A stretch of DNA of 64,000 bases from Mucilaginibacter phyllosphaerae (GTDB taxonomy: Bacteria; Bacteroidota; Bacteroidia; Sphingobacteriales; Sphingobacteriaceae): assembly GCF_004378255.1 (NCBI RefSeq), contig NZ_SNQG01000002.1, positions 496,001 through 560,000 of the forward strand. The letters run 5' to 3'. The position numbers and the translations under genes were made by a program. Shown here piece after piece: positions 36,864-45,051 of the stretch (position 1 is its first letter; every line of letters begins with the position of its first letter). Under the pieces are notes generated by a model. The model saw only the letters and a list, made by a program, of their open reading frames with translations. It was not told the origin of the DNA and ran no database searches.

Positions 36864-38348
36864 ATGGATAAAAATAAAAAGATCATCGTAATTGGGGCGG
36901 GTTTTGCAGGCCTGGCATCTGCCTGTGTACTGGCTAAAGAAGGGTACAAAGTAACTGTTTTAGAAAAAAACGACCAGCCCGGCGGCCGTGCGCGCGTTTG
37001 GGAAAAGGATGGGTTTAAGTTTGATATGGGCCCAAGCTGGTACTGGATGCCGGACGTATTCGAGAATTTCTTTGCCATCTTCGGTAAAAAGCCATCAGAT
37101 TTTTATGACCTGAAACGCCTTGACCCCGGCTATCGTGTTTACTATGGTAAAGACGATGTGCTGGATGTGCCTGCCAATATGGGTGAATTGGAAGCACTTT
37201 TTGACGAGATTGAGCCGGGCAGTAGTGCCGGCCTTCGTAAGTTTTTAGAGCAGGCGGCGTATAAATACAAAGTAGGTATGGGTGAGTATGTTTTTCGCCC
37301 TTCGCATTCCATTACGGAGTTTATTGATCTTAACCTGATCCGTAAAAGCTTTAGTATGCAATTGCTTACCAGCATGAGCAGCCATGTAAGGCAGTACTTT
37401 AAAAACCCTAAGCTGATCAAATTACTGGAGTTCCCGGTGTTGTTTTTGGGAGCAACCCCGCAGGATACACCCGCCATGTACAGCATGATGAACCATGCCG
37501 ATCTGGCACTGGGTACCTGGTACCCCATGGGCGGGATGAACGAGATTGTGAAAGCCATGGTGAGCGTTGCCGAAAGCTATGGGGTAGATATCAAACTAAA
37601 TACAGAGGTTACCAAAATTGATGTGGCCGGTAAGCAGGCAAAAAGCATCCAAACCAACAACGGTACCTACCAGGCCGATTTTGTGATTGCCGGGGCCGAT
37701 TACGAACACATCGATCAGCATGTGTTAGCACAGCCGGACAGGAATTATACTGAAAAATATTGGGATAAGCGCACCATGTCGCCATCCAGCTTACTTTATT
37801 ACATCGGTACCAATAAAAAGATAGCGGATATGCAGCATCACAACTTATTTTTTGATGAGGATTTTGAGCTGCACGCCAAAGAGATCTATAAAGATCCGCA
37901 ATGGCCAAGCAAGCCGTTATTCTACGTTTGCTGCACCTCCAAAACCGACCCGGATGCCGCGCCCGAAGGTGGTGAAAACATTTTCTTCCTGATGCCTATA
38001 GCACCCGGATTGAACGATGACGAAGCCACCCGCGAAAAGTATTTTGATATCATGATCGACCGCTTTGAAAATATTACCGGCCAAAGCATCCGCGATGCGA
38101 TAGTGGTGAAACGCAGCTACGCCCTAAAAGATTTTAAGGCAGATTATCATTCCTTTAAAGGGAATGCTTACGGCCTGGCCAACACGCTTGCCCAAACTGC
38201 ATTCTTTAAACCGAGCATGCGGGCAAAGCACATCGAAAATTTACTGTTTACAGGCCAGTTGACCGTACCCGGCCCCGGCGTGCCGCCAGCACTGATATCC
38301 GGGCAGATAGCGGCATTAGAGGCGATGAAGGTGTTGGAGGGGAAATAA
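36864..38348 (+). CDS. crtI: Phytoene desaturase
   Basis: From the ATG at 36864 the protein is 494 residues. It desaturates phytoene, probably to lycopene, using FAD. The dinucleotide-binding IIVIGAGFAGLASACVLAKEGYKV is at residues 6-29, followed by GGRARVWEKDGFKFDMGPSWYWMPD. The C-terminal FAD signature is GLANTLAQTAF...NLLFTGQLTVPGPGVPPALISGQIAA. The number of desaturation steps cannot be told from sequence. An upstream ATG at 36834 lies inside the repeat element and would add ten residues before the FAD motif. It is convergent with ilvA across an element A copy and a terminator. Confidence 0.94.
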   Translation: MDKNKKIIVIGAGFAGLASACVLAKEGYKVTVLEKNDQPGGRARVWEKDGFKFDMGPSWYWMPDVFENFFAIFGKKPSDFYDLKRLDPGYRVYYGKDDVLDVPANMGELEALFDEIEPGSSAGLRKFLEQAAYKYKVGMGEYVFRPSHSITEFIDLNLIRKSFSMQLLTSMSSHVRQYFKNPKLIKLLEFPVLFLGATPQDTPAMYSMMNHADLALGTWYPMGGMNEIVKAMVSVAESYGVDIKLNTEVTKIDVAGKQAKSIQTNNGTYQADFVIAGADYEHIDQHVLAQPDRNYTEKYWDKRTMSPSSLLYYIGTNKKIADMQHHNLFFDEDFELHAKEIYKDPQWPSKPLFYVCCTSKTDPDAAPEGGENIFFLMPIAPGLNDDEATREKYFDIMIDRFENITGQSIRDAIVVKRSYALKDFKADYHSFKGNAYGLANTLAQTAFFKPSMRAKHIENLLFTGQLTVPGPGVPPALISGQIAALEAMKVLEGK

Positions 38349-38354
38349 AAAAAT

Positions 38355-38464
38355 GATTCCCTCCCTGGGGAGGGGTGCGTAGGGATGCGGAGCGGCAGGG
38401 AGGGGTATGTTCGCCTTGCTTAATGCCGAAACCCCTCCCTGCACGCTCCCGTTGGGAGGGAATC
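38355..38464 (+). repeat. MITE-like palindromic element A, copy 2
   Basis: 110 bp bounded by GATTCCCTCCC and GGGAGGGAATC. It is the inverted near-identical partner of the copy at 24638-24746, 14 kb away, and starts 6 bp after the crtI stop. Confidence 0.8.
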
Positions 38465-38488
38465 GCACAAGGCCTTTCACTCTGGAAT

Positions 38489-38524
38489 AAAGAAGCCGTT
38501 CAGCATTTGCTGAACGGCTTCTTT
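38489..38524. terminator. Bidirectional terminator between crtI and ilvA
   Basis: A 16-bp perfect stem, AAGAAGCCGTTCAGC / GCTGAACGGCTTCTT, with loop ATTT. A-rich and T-rich flanks suit both convergent genes. Confidence 0.85.
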
Positions 38525-38544
38525 ACTTTAGTGTCTTAATTATA

Positions 38545-39795
38545 TTACACTAAATACTCAAACAAAGTTTCATCCTTGTTCAGCTCAATTACTTCAAAGC
38601 GTTCTTCGGCCATGCGTTGGAGCAGGGCAGGGTAATCCTCGGCGTTTTTTAGCTCGATACCAACCAGGGCCGGGCCGTTCTCTTTAGAGTTTTTCTTGAT
38701 GAATTCAAAACGGGTGATATCATCGCCGGGGCCTAAAACTTCGGTTACGAAGAGTTTTAACGCACCGGGGCGTTGCGGAAAGCGGACAATAAAATAATGT
38801 TTAAGCCCTTCGTAAAGCAACGATTTTTCTTTGATCTCGGCCATACGGTCGATGTCATTGTTACCACCGCTTATCACACAAACTACGGTTTTGCCTTTTA
38901 TTTGTTCTTTAACAGCATCCAAAGCGGTAACAGAAAGAGCCCCCGCAGGTTCAACTACAATGGCGTCCTCATTATATAATTTTAGGATGGTAGTACAAAC
39001 TTTGCCTTCCGGTACAGTAAGCATCTCATCCAATATCTCGCGGCAAATGGCAAAGGTTTTATCGCCCACGCGTTTTACGGCGGCGCCATCTACAAAGCGG
39101 TCTATGGTGGTTAATGCGGTATTCTGTTTGTTGGTAAGCGAGGTAAGCATTGATGGTGCGCCTTCGGGTTCAACACCTATCAGGGTAACGCCGGGCAGCT
39201 GTTGTTTTAAATAAGTACCCATACCTGCAGATAAACCGCCACCGCCAACGGGCATTATGGCTACGTCTATATGGGGCAGGTCCTGCAGCACTTCTACGCC
39301 AACTGTTCCCTGGCCTTCAATCACCCGGTGGTCATCAAACGGCGGGATGAACACCATGTTGTGCTCTTGTGTGTAGATCAATGCTTCACGCAGGCAATCG
39401 TCAAAGGTATCGCCGGTTAAAACCAGTTCTACGTTGCCATTGCCAAACATTTCTGTTTGTTTTACTTTTTGTTTTGGGGTGATCTCGGGCATAAATATTA
39501 CGCCTTTAATACCTCTTTTTTTACACGAATAAGCCACACCCTGCGCATGGTTGCCTGCGCTGGCGCATACTACGCCGCGGCTTAGTTGCTCATCGCTTAA
39601 TTGTGCTATCATATTGTATGCGCCCCTTAATTTATAGGAGCGTACAATTTGCATGTCTTCGCGTTTTAAATATATGTGGCACTCATATTTTGCAGAAAGG
39701 CCTTCGTTATATTCCAGGGGGGTATGCCTTACTACGGGTTTCAGCCGCTCGTAAGCCGTTTCAAAATCCAAATGCACTTCCGTTGCTGTATCCAT
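38545..39795 (-). CDS. ilvA: Threonine dehydratase (threonine ammonia-lyase)
   Basis: From the ATG at 39795 the protein is 416 residues. PLP enzyme converting threonine to 2-oxobutanoate, the entry to isoleucine. The PLP lysine is in VRSYKLRGAY (Lys55), the phosphate loop is PVGGGGLSAGMG (about 178-189), and a C-terminal ACT-like regulatory domain begins around LKHYFIVRFPQRPGALKLFV (near 325). The length and the single ACT-like domain match the Bacillus-type enzyme rather than the longer E. coli IlvA with two. The GTG one codon upstream is an equally possible start. It is the last gene of the ilv-leu cluster, 3 bp after the leuA stop. Confidence 0.95.
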   Translation of the reverse strand: MDTATEVHLDFETAYERLKPVVRHTPLEYNEGLSAKYECHIYLKREDMQIVRSYKLRGAYNMIAQLSDEQLSRGVVCASAGNHAQGVAYSCKKRGIKGVIFMPEITPKQKVKQTEMFGNGNVELVLTGDTFDDCLREALIYTQEHNMVFIPPFDDHRVIEGQGTVGVEVLQDLPHIDVAIMPVGGGGLSAGMGTYLKQQLPGVTLIGVEPEGAPSMLTSLTNKQNTALTTIDRFVDGAAVKRVGDKTFAICREILDEMLTVPEGKVCTTILKLYNEDAIVVEPAGALSVTALDAVKEQIKGKTVVCVISGGNNDIDRMAEIKEKSLLYEGLKHYFIVRFPQRPGALKLFVTEVLGPGDDITRFEFIKKNSKENGPALVGIELKNAEDYPALLQRMAEERFEVIELNKDETLFEYLV

Positions 39796-39798
39796 CAC

Positions 39799-40965
39799 TT
39801 AGTTCTTTACCAGCTTGTAGGCCACTAAGCTCTGCAAGTCGTCGTCATTTATATCCAGCTTGGCATCAGCAAGCGTTAAAAAGCGTTTATACACTTCAAA
39901 TAGTTCATCCTTATCCAGCGTGTGGCCCAATCTTTCCAGGTGGAATTTAAGCGCATGGCGGCCGCTGCGGGCGGTCAGCACAATGCTGGCGCTGGGGAAG
40001 CCTACATCTTCCGGGCGAATGATCTCGTAGTTCTCGCGGTTCTTTAAAAAGCCGTCCTGATGGATGCCGCTGCTATGTGCGAAGGCATTGCTGCCTACTA
40101 TGGCTTTGTTGGGCTGTACCGGCATGCGCATCTGGCTGCTGATCATGCGGCTCATTTCGTAAAAATTCTTGCTGTTTACATTGGTATGTAAACCAAGCGC
40201 CGAATGGGTTTTCAGGATCATCACCACTTCTTCAATAGAAGTGTTGCCTGCACGTTCGCCTATACCGTTAATGGTACCTTCTATCTGGCGGGCACCGTTC
40301 TGCAAACCGGCTATGGAGTTAGCCGTAGCCAACCCCAGGTCGTTGTGGCAGTGCACCGAAATAATAGCTTTATCGATATTCTTAACGTTCTCTTTGAGGA
40401 ATTTGATCTTGGCGCCGTACTGGTCCGGCAGGCAATAGCCATTGGTATCCGGTATGTTCACTACAGTTGCACCGGCAGCAATCACAGCTTCTACCATCTG
40501 CGCCAGGAATACCACATCGGCACGGCCGGCATCCTCCGCGTAAAACTCGATGTCTTCCACGGCTTTTTTAGCATACTTTACAGCTTCAACTGCACGCTCT
40601 AAAATTTCTTTGCGGGTACTGTTGAATTTATGTTTGATATGCTGATCTGACGAGCCAATACCCGTATGGATACGCGGATGTTTGGCGTATTGCAGGGATT
40701 CGATAGCGGCATCAATATCGCCTTTGTTGGCGCGGGTAAGCGCACAAACGGTAGGTTCTTTAACGGCCTTGGAAATCTCTACAACGCTTTGAAAATCACC
40801 CGGACTTGAAACCGGGAAGCCTGCTTCTATAATATCCACGCCCAGCGCTTCCAGTTCGCGGGCTATATCGATCTTTTCGGGGGTTGTCAGCTGGCAGCCC
40901 GGTACCTGTTCGCCATCGCGAAGCGTGGTATCAAAAACATAAACGCGGTTAGGGTCGTGTAACAT
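39799..40965 (-). CDS. leuA: 2-isopropylmalate synthase, short form
   Basis: The 388-residue enzyme condenses acetyl-CoA with 2-oxoisovalerate, the first committed step to leucine. The metal and substrate site [13 protein letters not shown] is at residues 11-23, [10 protein letters not shown] (about 204-213) gives the HxH metal ligands, and NGIGERAGN (about 234-242) and SGIHQDG follow. E. coli-type LeuA has about 520 residues because of a C-terminal leucine-sensing domain; that domain is absent here, and the protein ends soon after [14 protein letters not shown]. Homocitrate synthase and citramalate synthase are relatives, but the position in the leu cluster points to LeuA. A 137-bp gap with repeats precedes it. 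Confidence 0.93.
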   Translation of the reverse strand: MLHDPNRVYVFDTTLRDGEQVPGCQLTTPEKIDIARELEALGVDIIEAGFPVSSPGDFQSVVEISKAVKEPTVCALTRANKGDIDAAIESLQYAKHPRIHTGIGSSDQHIKHKFNSTRKEILERAVEAVKYAKKAVEDIEFYAEDAGRADVVFLAQMVEAVIAAGATVVNIPDTNGYCLPDQYGAKIKFLKENVKNIDKAIISVHCHNDLGLATANSIAGLQNGARQIEGTINGIGERAGNTSIEEVVMILKTHSALGLHTNVNSKNFYEMSRMISSQMRMPVQPNKAIVGSNAFAHSSGIHQDGFLKNRENYEIIRPEDVGFPSASIVLTARSGRHALKFHLERLGHTLDKDELFEVYKRFLTLADAKLDINDDDLQSLVAYKLVKN

Positions 40966-40974
40966 ATTCTTATT

Positions 40975-41100
40975 TAGATTTGAGATGTTGGATTTGAGAT
41001 TTGAGACTCACACCTTTCATCGGATTATTCGATTTTTTAATTCTTTTTTATTTAGTGAAAAATGAAGATCAAGCATGTATCTCACGCTTCATATCTCAAT
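40975..41100. repeat. GAGAT-type degenerate inverted repeat, leuA upstream gap
   Basis: The left side has a run of TTTGAGAT units (TTGAGATGTTGGATTTGAG), the right side ATATCTCAATTCTCACATCT, its imperfect inverse. The type also occurs between atpD and atpC. Confidence 0.55.
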
Positions 41101-41102
41101 TC

Positions 41103-41861
41103 TCACATCTCCTTTATTGCTGTAAATCTTAATCTTTTATAATCTGCGTACCATTCGCCGTTATCGTTATAATAGGGCTCCAGCTCGTCGGTTATTTCAT
41201 TTAGTATTTGTGGTAATTCATTTTCCGGTATCCCTGCAAAAAACGAAGGGCCAAACATGGTTAACCATTTGGCAACACCCTGGCGGCCATCTTGTAGTAA
41301 TGTTTTGCGGTCGAAATGGGCCGTAAATGTTACCCGGAAACCTGCCGCTTCCAGTTTGCCGGCATATTGTGCCGTTGACGGGAAGTACCACGGGTTGTTT
41401 TCATCTACCTTATCATACCCATATTTGCTTAATACTTTTTTAGTAGCAGCAACCAGTTGCTGTACATTGCCTTTACCACCCATTTCGGCCACAAAACGGC
41501 CGCCGGGTTTTAAGGCTTCGTAAACAGACCGGATAGCCCCATCGGCATTCTTTATCCAATGCAGTGCTGCGTTTGAAAACACCGCATCAAACTTGTCATC
41601 AAAATGGAAGTCAGCACCATCGGCAACAAAAAAATCAACATTACTGTAGGTTTCGCTTGCTTTGGCTATCATCTCCGGTGATGCATCAATACCAGTTGCT
41701 ACAGCACCCAGCTTTTGGATCTCGCTGGTTAAATAGCCCGTACCGCAACCCAAGTCAAGGATCCGCTCGCCCGGTTTTGTGTTAAGCAATTCCAATACAT
41801 TCTCGCCGTATTGAAATACGAAGGAATGTTTGTCGTCATATAATTCAGCGTTCCATTTCAT
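41103..41861 (-). CDS. Class I SAM methyltransferase (trans-aconitate methyltransferase-like)
   Basis: The 252-residue protein has the Rossmann SAM-binding motif ERILDLGCGTGYLTSEI (about 32-48), the acidic residue in TGIDASPEMI, and DAVFSNAALHWIKNADG with ALKPGGRFVAEMGG (near 92-127). The whole layout, especially FSNAALHW and ALKPGG, resembles trans-aconitate 2-methyltransferase (Tam) and related small-molecule methyltransferases. The substrate is not shown. It is located between leuB and leuA; aconitase-type leucine enzymes can release isopropylmaleate or aconitate-like by-products, so a damage-control role is thinkable, but this is inference. Confidence 0.85.
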   Translation of the reverse strand: MKWNAELYDDKHSFVFQYGENVLELLNTKPGERILDLGCGTGYLTSEIQKLGAVATGIDASPEMIAKASETYSNVDFFVADGADFHFDDKFDAVFSNAALHWIKNADGAIRSVYEALKPGGRFVAEMGGKGNVQQLVAATKKVLSKYGYDKVDENNPWYFPSTAQYAGKLEAAGFRVTFTAHFDRKTLLQDGRQGVAKWLTMFGPSFFAGIPENELPQILNEITDELEPYYNDNGEWYADYKRLRFTAIKEM

Positions 41862-41864
41862 GTT

Positions 41865-41943
41865 GAGCCCCCTAACCCCCTTAAAGGGGGAATTTAATTC
41901 TATTATTAATTACCTCCTGCTCCCCCTTTAGGGGGCAGGGGGA
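41865..41943. repeat. G/C-rich palindromic element C, two half-sites
   Basis: Half-sites CCCCCTAACCCCCTTAAAGG (left) and the inverse CTCCCCCTTTAGGGGGCAGG (right) around an AT-rich centre. It fills the gap between the methyltransferase start and leuB stop. Confidence 0.75.
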
Positions 41944-41944
41944 C

Positions 41945-43021
41945 TTACAAGTATTCTAATACCTTTTGCCCCATGGCTTTTGTGCCTAATATCTTGCTTT
42001 TGTCGGTATGCGCGTCGGCAATGTCGCCGGTGCGGTAGCCGTCTTTTAAAGTTTTGTCGATAGCGTCGGTTATCTTTTTAGCTTCATCTTTCAGTCCAAA
42101 GCTAATTTCCAGCATCAGCGCTACAGATAGGATAGAGGCTAGCGGATTAGCTTTATCCTGCCCGGCAATATCATGTGCCGAACCGTGGATAGGCTCGAAG
42201 AAACCTGTACCATCACCAATTGAAGCAGATGCCAGCATCCCCATAGAACCTGCAATTTGCGAAGCTTCATCCGTAAGGATATCACCAAACAGGTTGGCGG
42301 TTAATACCACATCAAACTTTTTAGGGTTTTTAACCAGTTGCATAGCGGCATTATCAATAAACATGTGTTCGGTTTCTACATCCGGGTATTGTTTGGCCAG
42401 CTCCTGCACTACCTCGCGCCACAGGCGGGATGATTCCAGCACGTTGGCCTTATCAACCGAACATAGCCTTTTGCCACGTACACGGGCAGCTTCAAATGCT
42501 TTAGTGGCAATGCGCTCCACCTCGTAACGGTGGTAGATCATCAGGTCCGACGCGGTGTTGCCATCTTCGCTGCGTTTTTTCTCACCGAAGTAAACATCAC
42601 CCGTCAATTCGCGGAAGAATAAGATATCTGTTCCTTTTAAGATCTCGGGCTTTAAGCTTGATGCATCCAGCAATTCATCAAAAAGCATGATAGGGCGCAG
42701 GTTGGCGTACAAACCCAATTCCTTACGGATCTTCAATAAACCCTGCTCCGGGCGTACTTTGGCAGATGGGTCGTTATCGTATTTGATGTGACCGATAGCG
42801 CCAAAAAGGATGGCATCACTGGCTTTTGCTTTTGCTAAAGTTTCGTCAGGCAGTGGCTCGCCTGTAGCCTCAATGCCGGCGTGGCCCATCAGGGCTTCGT
42901 CGAAAGTGAACTCGTGGCCAAAATCGGCACCAATTTTTTCTAATACGGCTTTACCCCAGGTGGTCACCTCGGGGCCAATACCATCACCGGATATTACTAA
43001 TATGTGTTTTTTAACTCCCAT
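41945..43021 (-). CDS. leuB: 3-isopropylmalate dehydrogenase
   Basis: The 358-residue NAD-dependent enzyme oxidises and decarboxylates 3-isopropylmalate to 2-oxoisocaproate. Signature segments: ISGDGIGPEV (near 9-18), the NAD/substrate region RPEQGLLKIRKELGLYANLRP (about 92-112), ELTGDVYFGEK, SVDKANVLESSRLWREVV and NLFGDILTDEASQIAGSMGML. The last is the family's divalent metal motif (DIL-D-ASQ). The length is standard. A half-site of element C begins right at its start codon. Confidence 0.96.
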   Translation of the reverse strand: MGVKKHILVISGDGIGPEVTTWGKAVLEKIGADFGHEFTFDEALMGHAGIEATGEPLPDETLAKAKASDAILFGAIGHIKYDNDPSAKVRPEQGLLKIRKELGLYANLRPIMLFDELLDASSLKPEILKGTDILFFRELTGDVYFGEKKRSEDGNTASDLMIYHRYEVERIATKAFEAARVRGKRLCSVDKANVLESSRLWREVVQELAKQYPDVETEHMFIDNAAMQLVKNPKKFDVVLTANLFGDILTDEASQIAGSMGMLASASIGDGTGFFEPIHGSAHDIAGQDKANPLASILSVALMLEISFGLKDEAKKITDAIDKTLKDGYRTGDIADAHTDKSKILGTKAMGQKVLEYL

Positions 43022-43050
43022 GCCCCCATACCCCCTTAAAGAGGGATTTT
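43022..43050. repeat. Element C half-site at the leuB start
   Basis: CCCCCATACCCCCTTAAAGA, immediately next to the leuB ATG, followed by GGGATTTTTTT. Single half-site, more decayed than the others. Confidence 0.55.
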
Positions 43051-43066
43051 TTTAATGTGTTATATT

Positions 43067-43852
43067 TTAATTTACGCCGCGTACTTCTTTTAGTTTCATC
43101 ACCATCAGTTGCGCGTTGCTTGCTATCCATTTGTTATAATCTTCGATGGCTTTTAAGCGGTCGGCATCATCAATGTAGCCTTCCTCCACCATCTGGGTAG
43201 ATCTTGCTACCGACGACCAGATCCCGATCTTAGACAGAAAGTTTGGCTCGCCTTTTTTGTAATATTCGTTGGCATCTAAAACCTCCACATTTGCTAAACC
43301 GGCTTCGGTAAAGTAACCGGGCAGGTCTTCGGCTATATGGTTGTTCATAGCCGCATCGCCACGCCATCTTAAAAAGGTGGCGTAAAACTGGCGCATACTT
43401 GCCGGTGGTTCGGGCTGCCATTCTAAAGCTTCGTGGTTATAATCTAACACAGATAATATACCACCCGGCTTAAGCATACTTTTCAATTTTGCCACAGCTT
43501 CCTGTGGGTTGCTTAACCATTGCAGTACCCTTGCGGCTACGATCAGGTCGAACTTTTCTGTAGGTTCGTAAGTGAACAGGTCGGCATGGATCAGTTCCAG
43601 GTTAGCTATATCGGCATAGGTTTCTTTACCGCTTTCAATAAAGTAGGCTGTATTGTCTATCCCGGTTACGTGGCCTGTTGAACCAACTATTTGGGCAATG
43701 CCCTTAGAGATAGCCCCGGTACCGCAACCGATATCCAGCACGCGCCAGCCTTGCTTTAGCAGGGGTGGTAGTGTAGCATAATCGGCTTCCAGGCTGCGTT
43801 CGTCAAATAACTTTGCAGTACCTGCGCCTTCCCGTTTTATCTCTTTGTTCAT
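43067..43852 (-). CDS. Class I SAM methyltransferase
   Basis: The 261-residue protein has the SAM motif WRVLDIGCGTGAISKGIAQ (about 36-54), GIDNTAYFIESGKE with its acidic ribose-binding residue, DLIVAARVLQWLSNP and MLKPGGILSVLDYNHEA. It is related to UbiE/Tam-like small-molecule methyltransferases; the substrate is unknown. It is a different paralogue from the one at 41.1 kb (little similarity outside the motifs). Located between leuD and leuB on the same strand, it is part of the ilv-leu transcript unit by orientation. Confidence 0.85.
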   Translation of the reverse strand: MNKEIKREGAGTAKLFDERSLEADYATLPPLLKQGWRVLDIGCGTGAISKGIAQIVGSTGHVTGIDNTAYFIESGKETYADIANLELIHADLFTYEPTEKFDLIVAARVLQWLSNPQEAVAKLKSMLKPGGILSVLDYNHEALEWQPEPPASMRQFYATFLRWRGDAAMNNHIAEDLPGYFTEAGLANVEVLDANEYYKKGEPNFLSKIGIWSSVARSTQMVEEGYIDDADRLKAIEDYNKWIASNAQLMVMKLKEVRGVN

Positions 43853-43931
43853 TAGTTCACTGGTTCATTTGTTCAATAGTTCATTGGTGGATAGTTTGTA
43901 GCCTAACCATTCACTACTCCCTATTCACCAT

Positions 43932-44522
43932 TTACCGCGCAGCTTCAAATTCCTCTACCAATTCCTTTTTGCTCAGGATATAGTCAATGTCATCGTAGCC
44001 GTTGGTCATGCAGGCCTTTTTGTAGGGGTTAACCTCAAAGCTTTCCTGCTCGCCTGTTTTTACAATTTTAATGAATTGGTCTACCAGGTCAATTTCCACC
44101 TCAGCGTGCGGATCTGCGTCTATCACCTCGAATAATCTCTTTAGGAAATCGTCGCTTACCTGTACCGGTAGTAAACCATTGTTTAGGGCATTCCCTTTAA
44201 AAATATCGGCAAAAAAGCTGCTTACTACGGCATCAAAGCCATAATCGGCAATGGCCCAGGCGGCATGCTCGCGGCTGCTGCCACAACCAAAGTTTTTACC
44301 CGCAACCAGTATTTTACCGCTGTAGATAGGATGGTTCAGTACAAAATCAGGTTTCGGGTTACCGTCGTTATCAAAACGCCAGTCGCGAAACAGGTTATTG
44401 CCAAAACCCTCGCGGGTAGTGGCCTTTAAAAAACGAGCAGGGATGATCTGGTCCGTATCGATGTTCTCGATAGGTAAAGGCACCACGCTGGTTTGGATGT
44501 GTTTGAAAATTTTGGTACTCAT
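43932..44522 (-). CDS. leuD: 3-isopropylmalate dehydratase small subunit
   Basis: The 196-residue subunit completes isopropylmalate isomerase with LeuC. The motif [14 protein letters not shown] is at about residues 20-33, and the aconitase swivel-domain signature [17 protein letters not shown] near 74-90; both are diagnostic. In this operon leuC lies upstream (45046-46458), but the pair is separated by a 514-bp unit carrying a GxxExxY gene. The two subunits normally sit side by side, so this separation looks secondary. Confidence 0.97.
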   Translation of the reverse strand: MSTKIFKHIQTSVVPLPIENIDTDQIIPARFLKATTREGFGNNLFRDWRFDNDGNPKPDFVLNHPIYSGKILVAGKNFGCGSSREHAAWAIADYGFDAVVSSFFADIFKGNALNNGLLPVQVSDDFLKRLFEVIDADPHAEVEIDLVDQFIKIVKTGEQESFEVNPYKKACMTNGYDDIDYILSKKELVEEFEAAR

Positions 44523-44537
44523 CTTAATTAGATTTTT

Positions 44538-45051
44538 GTCTGAACTCGAATTTATTGAATTAATGAATTTTTGGAATTTACTATTCTGTTTTCAAGCAGT
44601 AGTTTAATTCGAATTTAGACTGTATTTTTTTATTTAGTAACCTTTTGAATTGAAGGCTCTGACTTCCGAAATTTATTAATAATCCAGTTCTTATATTATA
44701 AGCTTCAAGGTAGTTTATACCTTGCGCGAGATGCACATCTTCTAATGTTATTATAGCTTTAAGCTCAACCATTATTTCGCCCTCAACAAAAAAATCAACC
44801 CGGCGTGTGCCAATTTGCTCTCCTTTGTAATGGATAGGCATTTCCATCTCTCTTATAAATCTTAAACTTTCTGATGCTAACTCAATTTCTAAAGCTCTTT
44901 GATAAATTACTTCCTGGAAACCATTACCCAAAACTGAATGAACGCGCATAGCACAACCTATGATCTTGCTTGTGCAATCACCAAACTGTTCGGGTGTTCT
45001 TTTTATTTCCATTCTGTTAATTCAATCAATTCGTTTAATTCGAGTTCAGAC
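44538..45051. mobile_element. Putative mobile unit: GxxExxY gene with 15-bp terminal inverted repeats
   Basis: A perfect 15-bp inverted repeat, GTCTGAACTCGAATT at 44538-44552 and its complement AATTCGAGTTCAGAC at 45037-45051, encloses one gene. Inside both ends, GAATT recurs about every 9 bases (44548, 44557, 44565, 44574 on the left; three times on the right), extending the similarity to about 30 bp. The right end overlaps the leuC stop codon. I find no transposase and no clear target-site duplication. Naming it mobile is an inference from the ends and the disrupted leuC-leuD neighbourhood. Confidence 0.6.
44581..45012 (-). CDS. GxxExxY protein, PD-(D/E)XK nuclease-like
   Basis: The 143-residue protein carries the family name motif GFQEVIY (Gly31, Glu34, Tyr37). 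Further on it has [17 protein letters not shown], that is Asp73 and Glu83-x-Lys85 in the spacing of a PD-(D/E)XK nuclease core, and QGINYLEAY with Gln97 and Tyr101, the QxxxY motif of RecB/Cas4-type nucleases. The family is widespread in Bacteroidota and other groups and has no proven activity to my knowledge. It is flanked by inverted repeats and sits between leuC and leuD. All expected catalytic residues are intact, so it is not an obvious decayed copy. Confidence 0.9.
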   Translation of the reverse strand: MEIKRTPEQFGDCTSKIIGCAMRVHSVLGNGFQEVIYQRALEIELASESLRFIREMEMPIHYKGEQIGTRRVDFFVEGEIMVELKAIITLEDVHLAQGINYLEAYNIRTGLLINFGSQSLQFKRLLNKKIQSKFELNYCLKTE

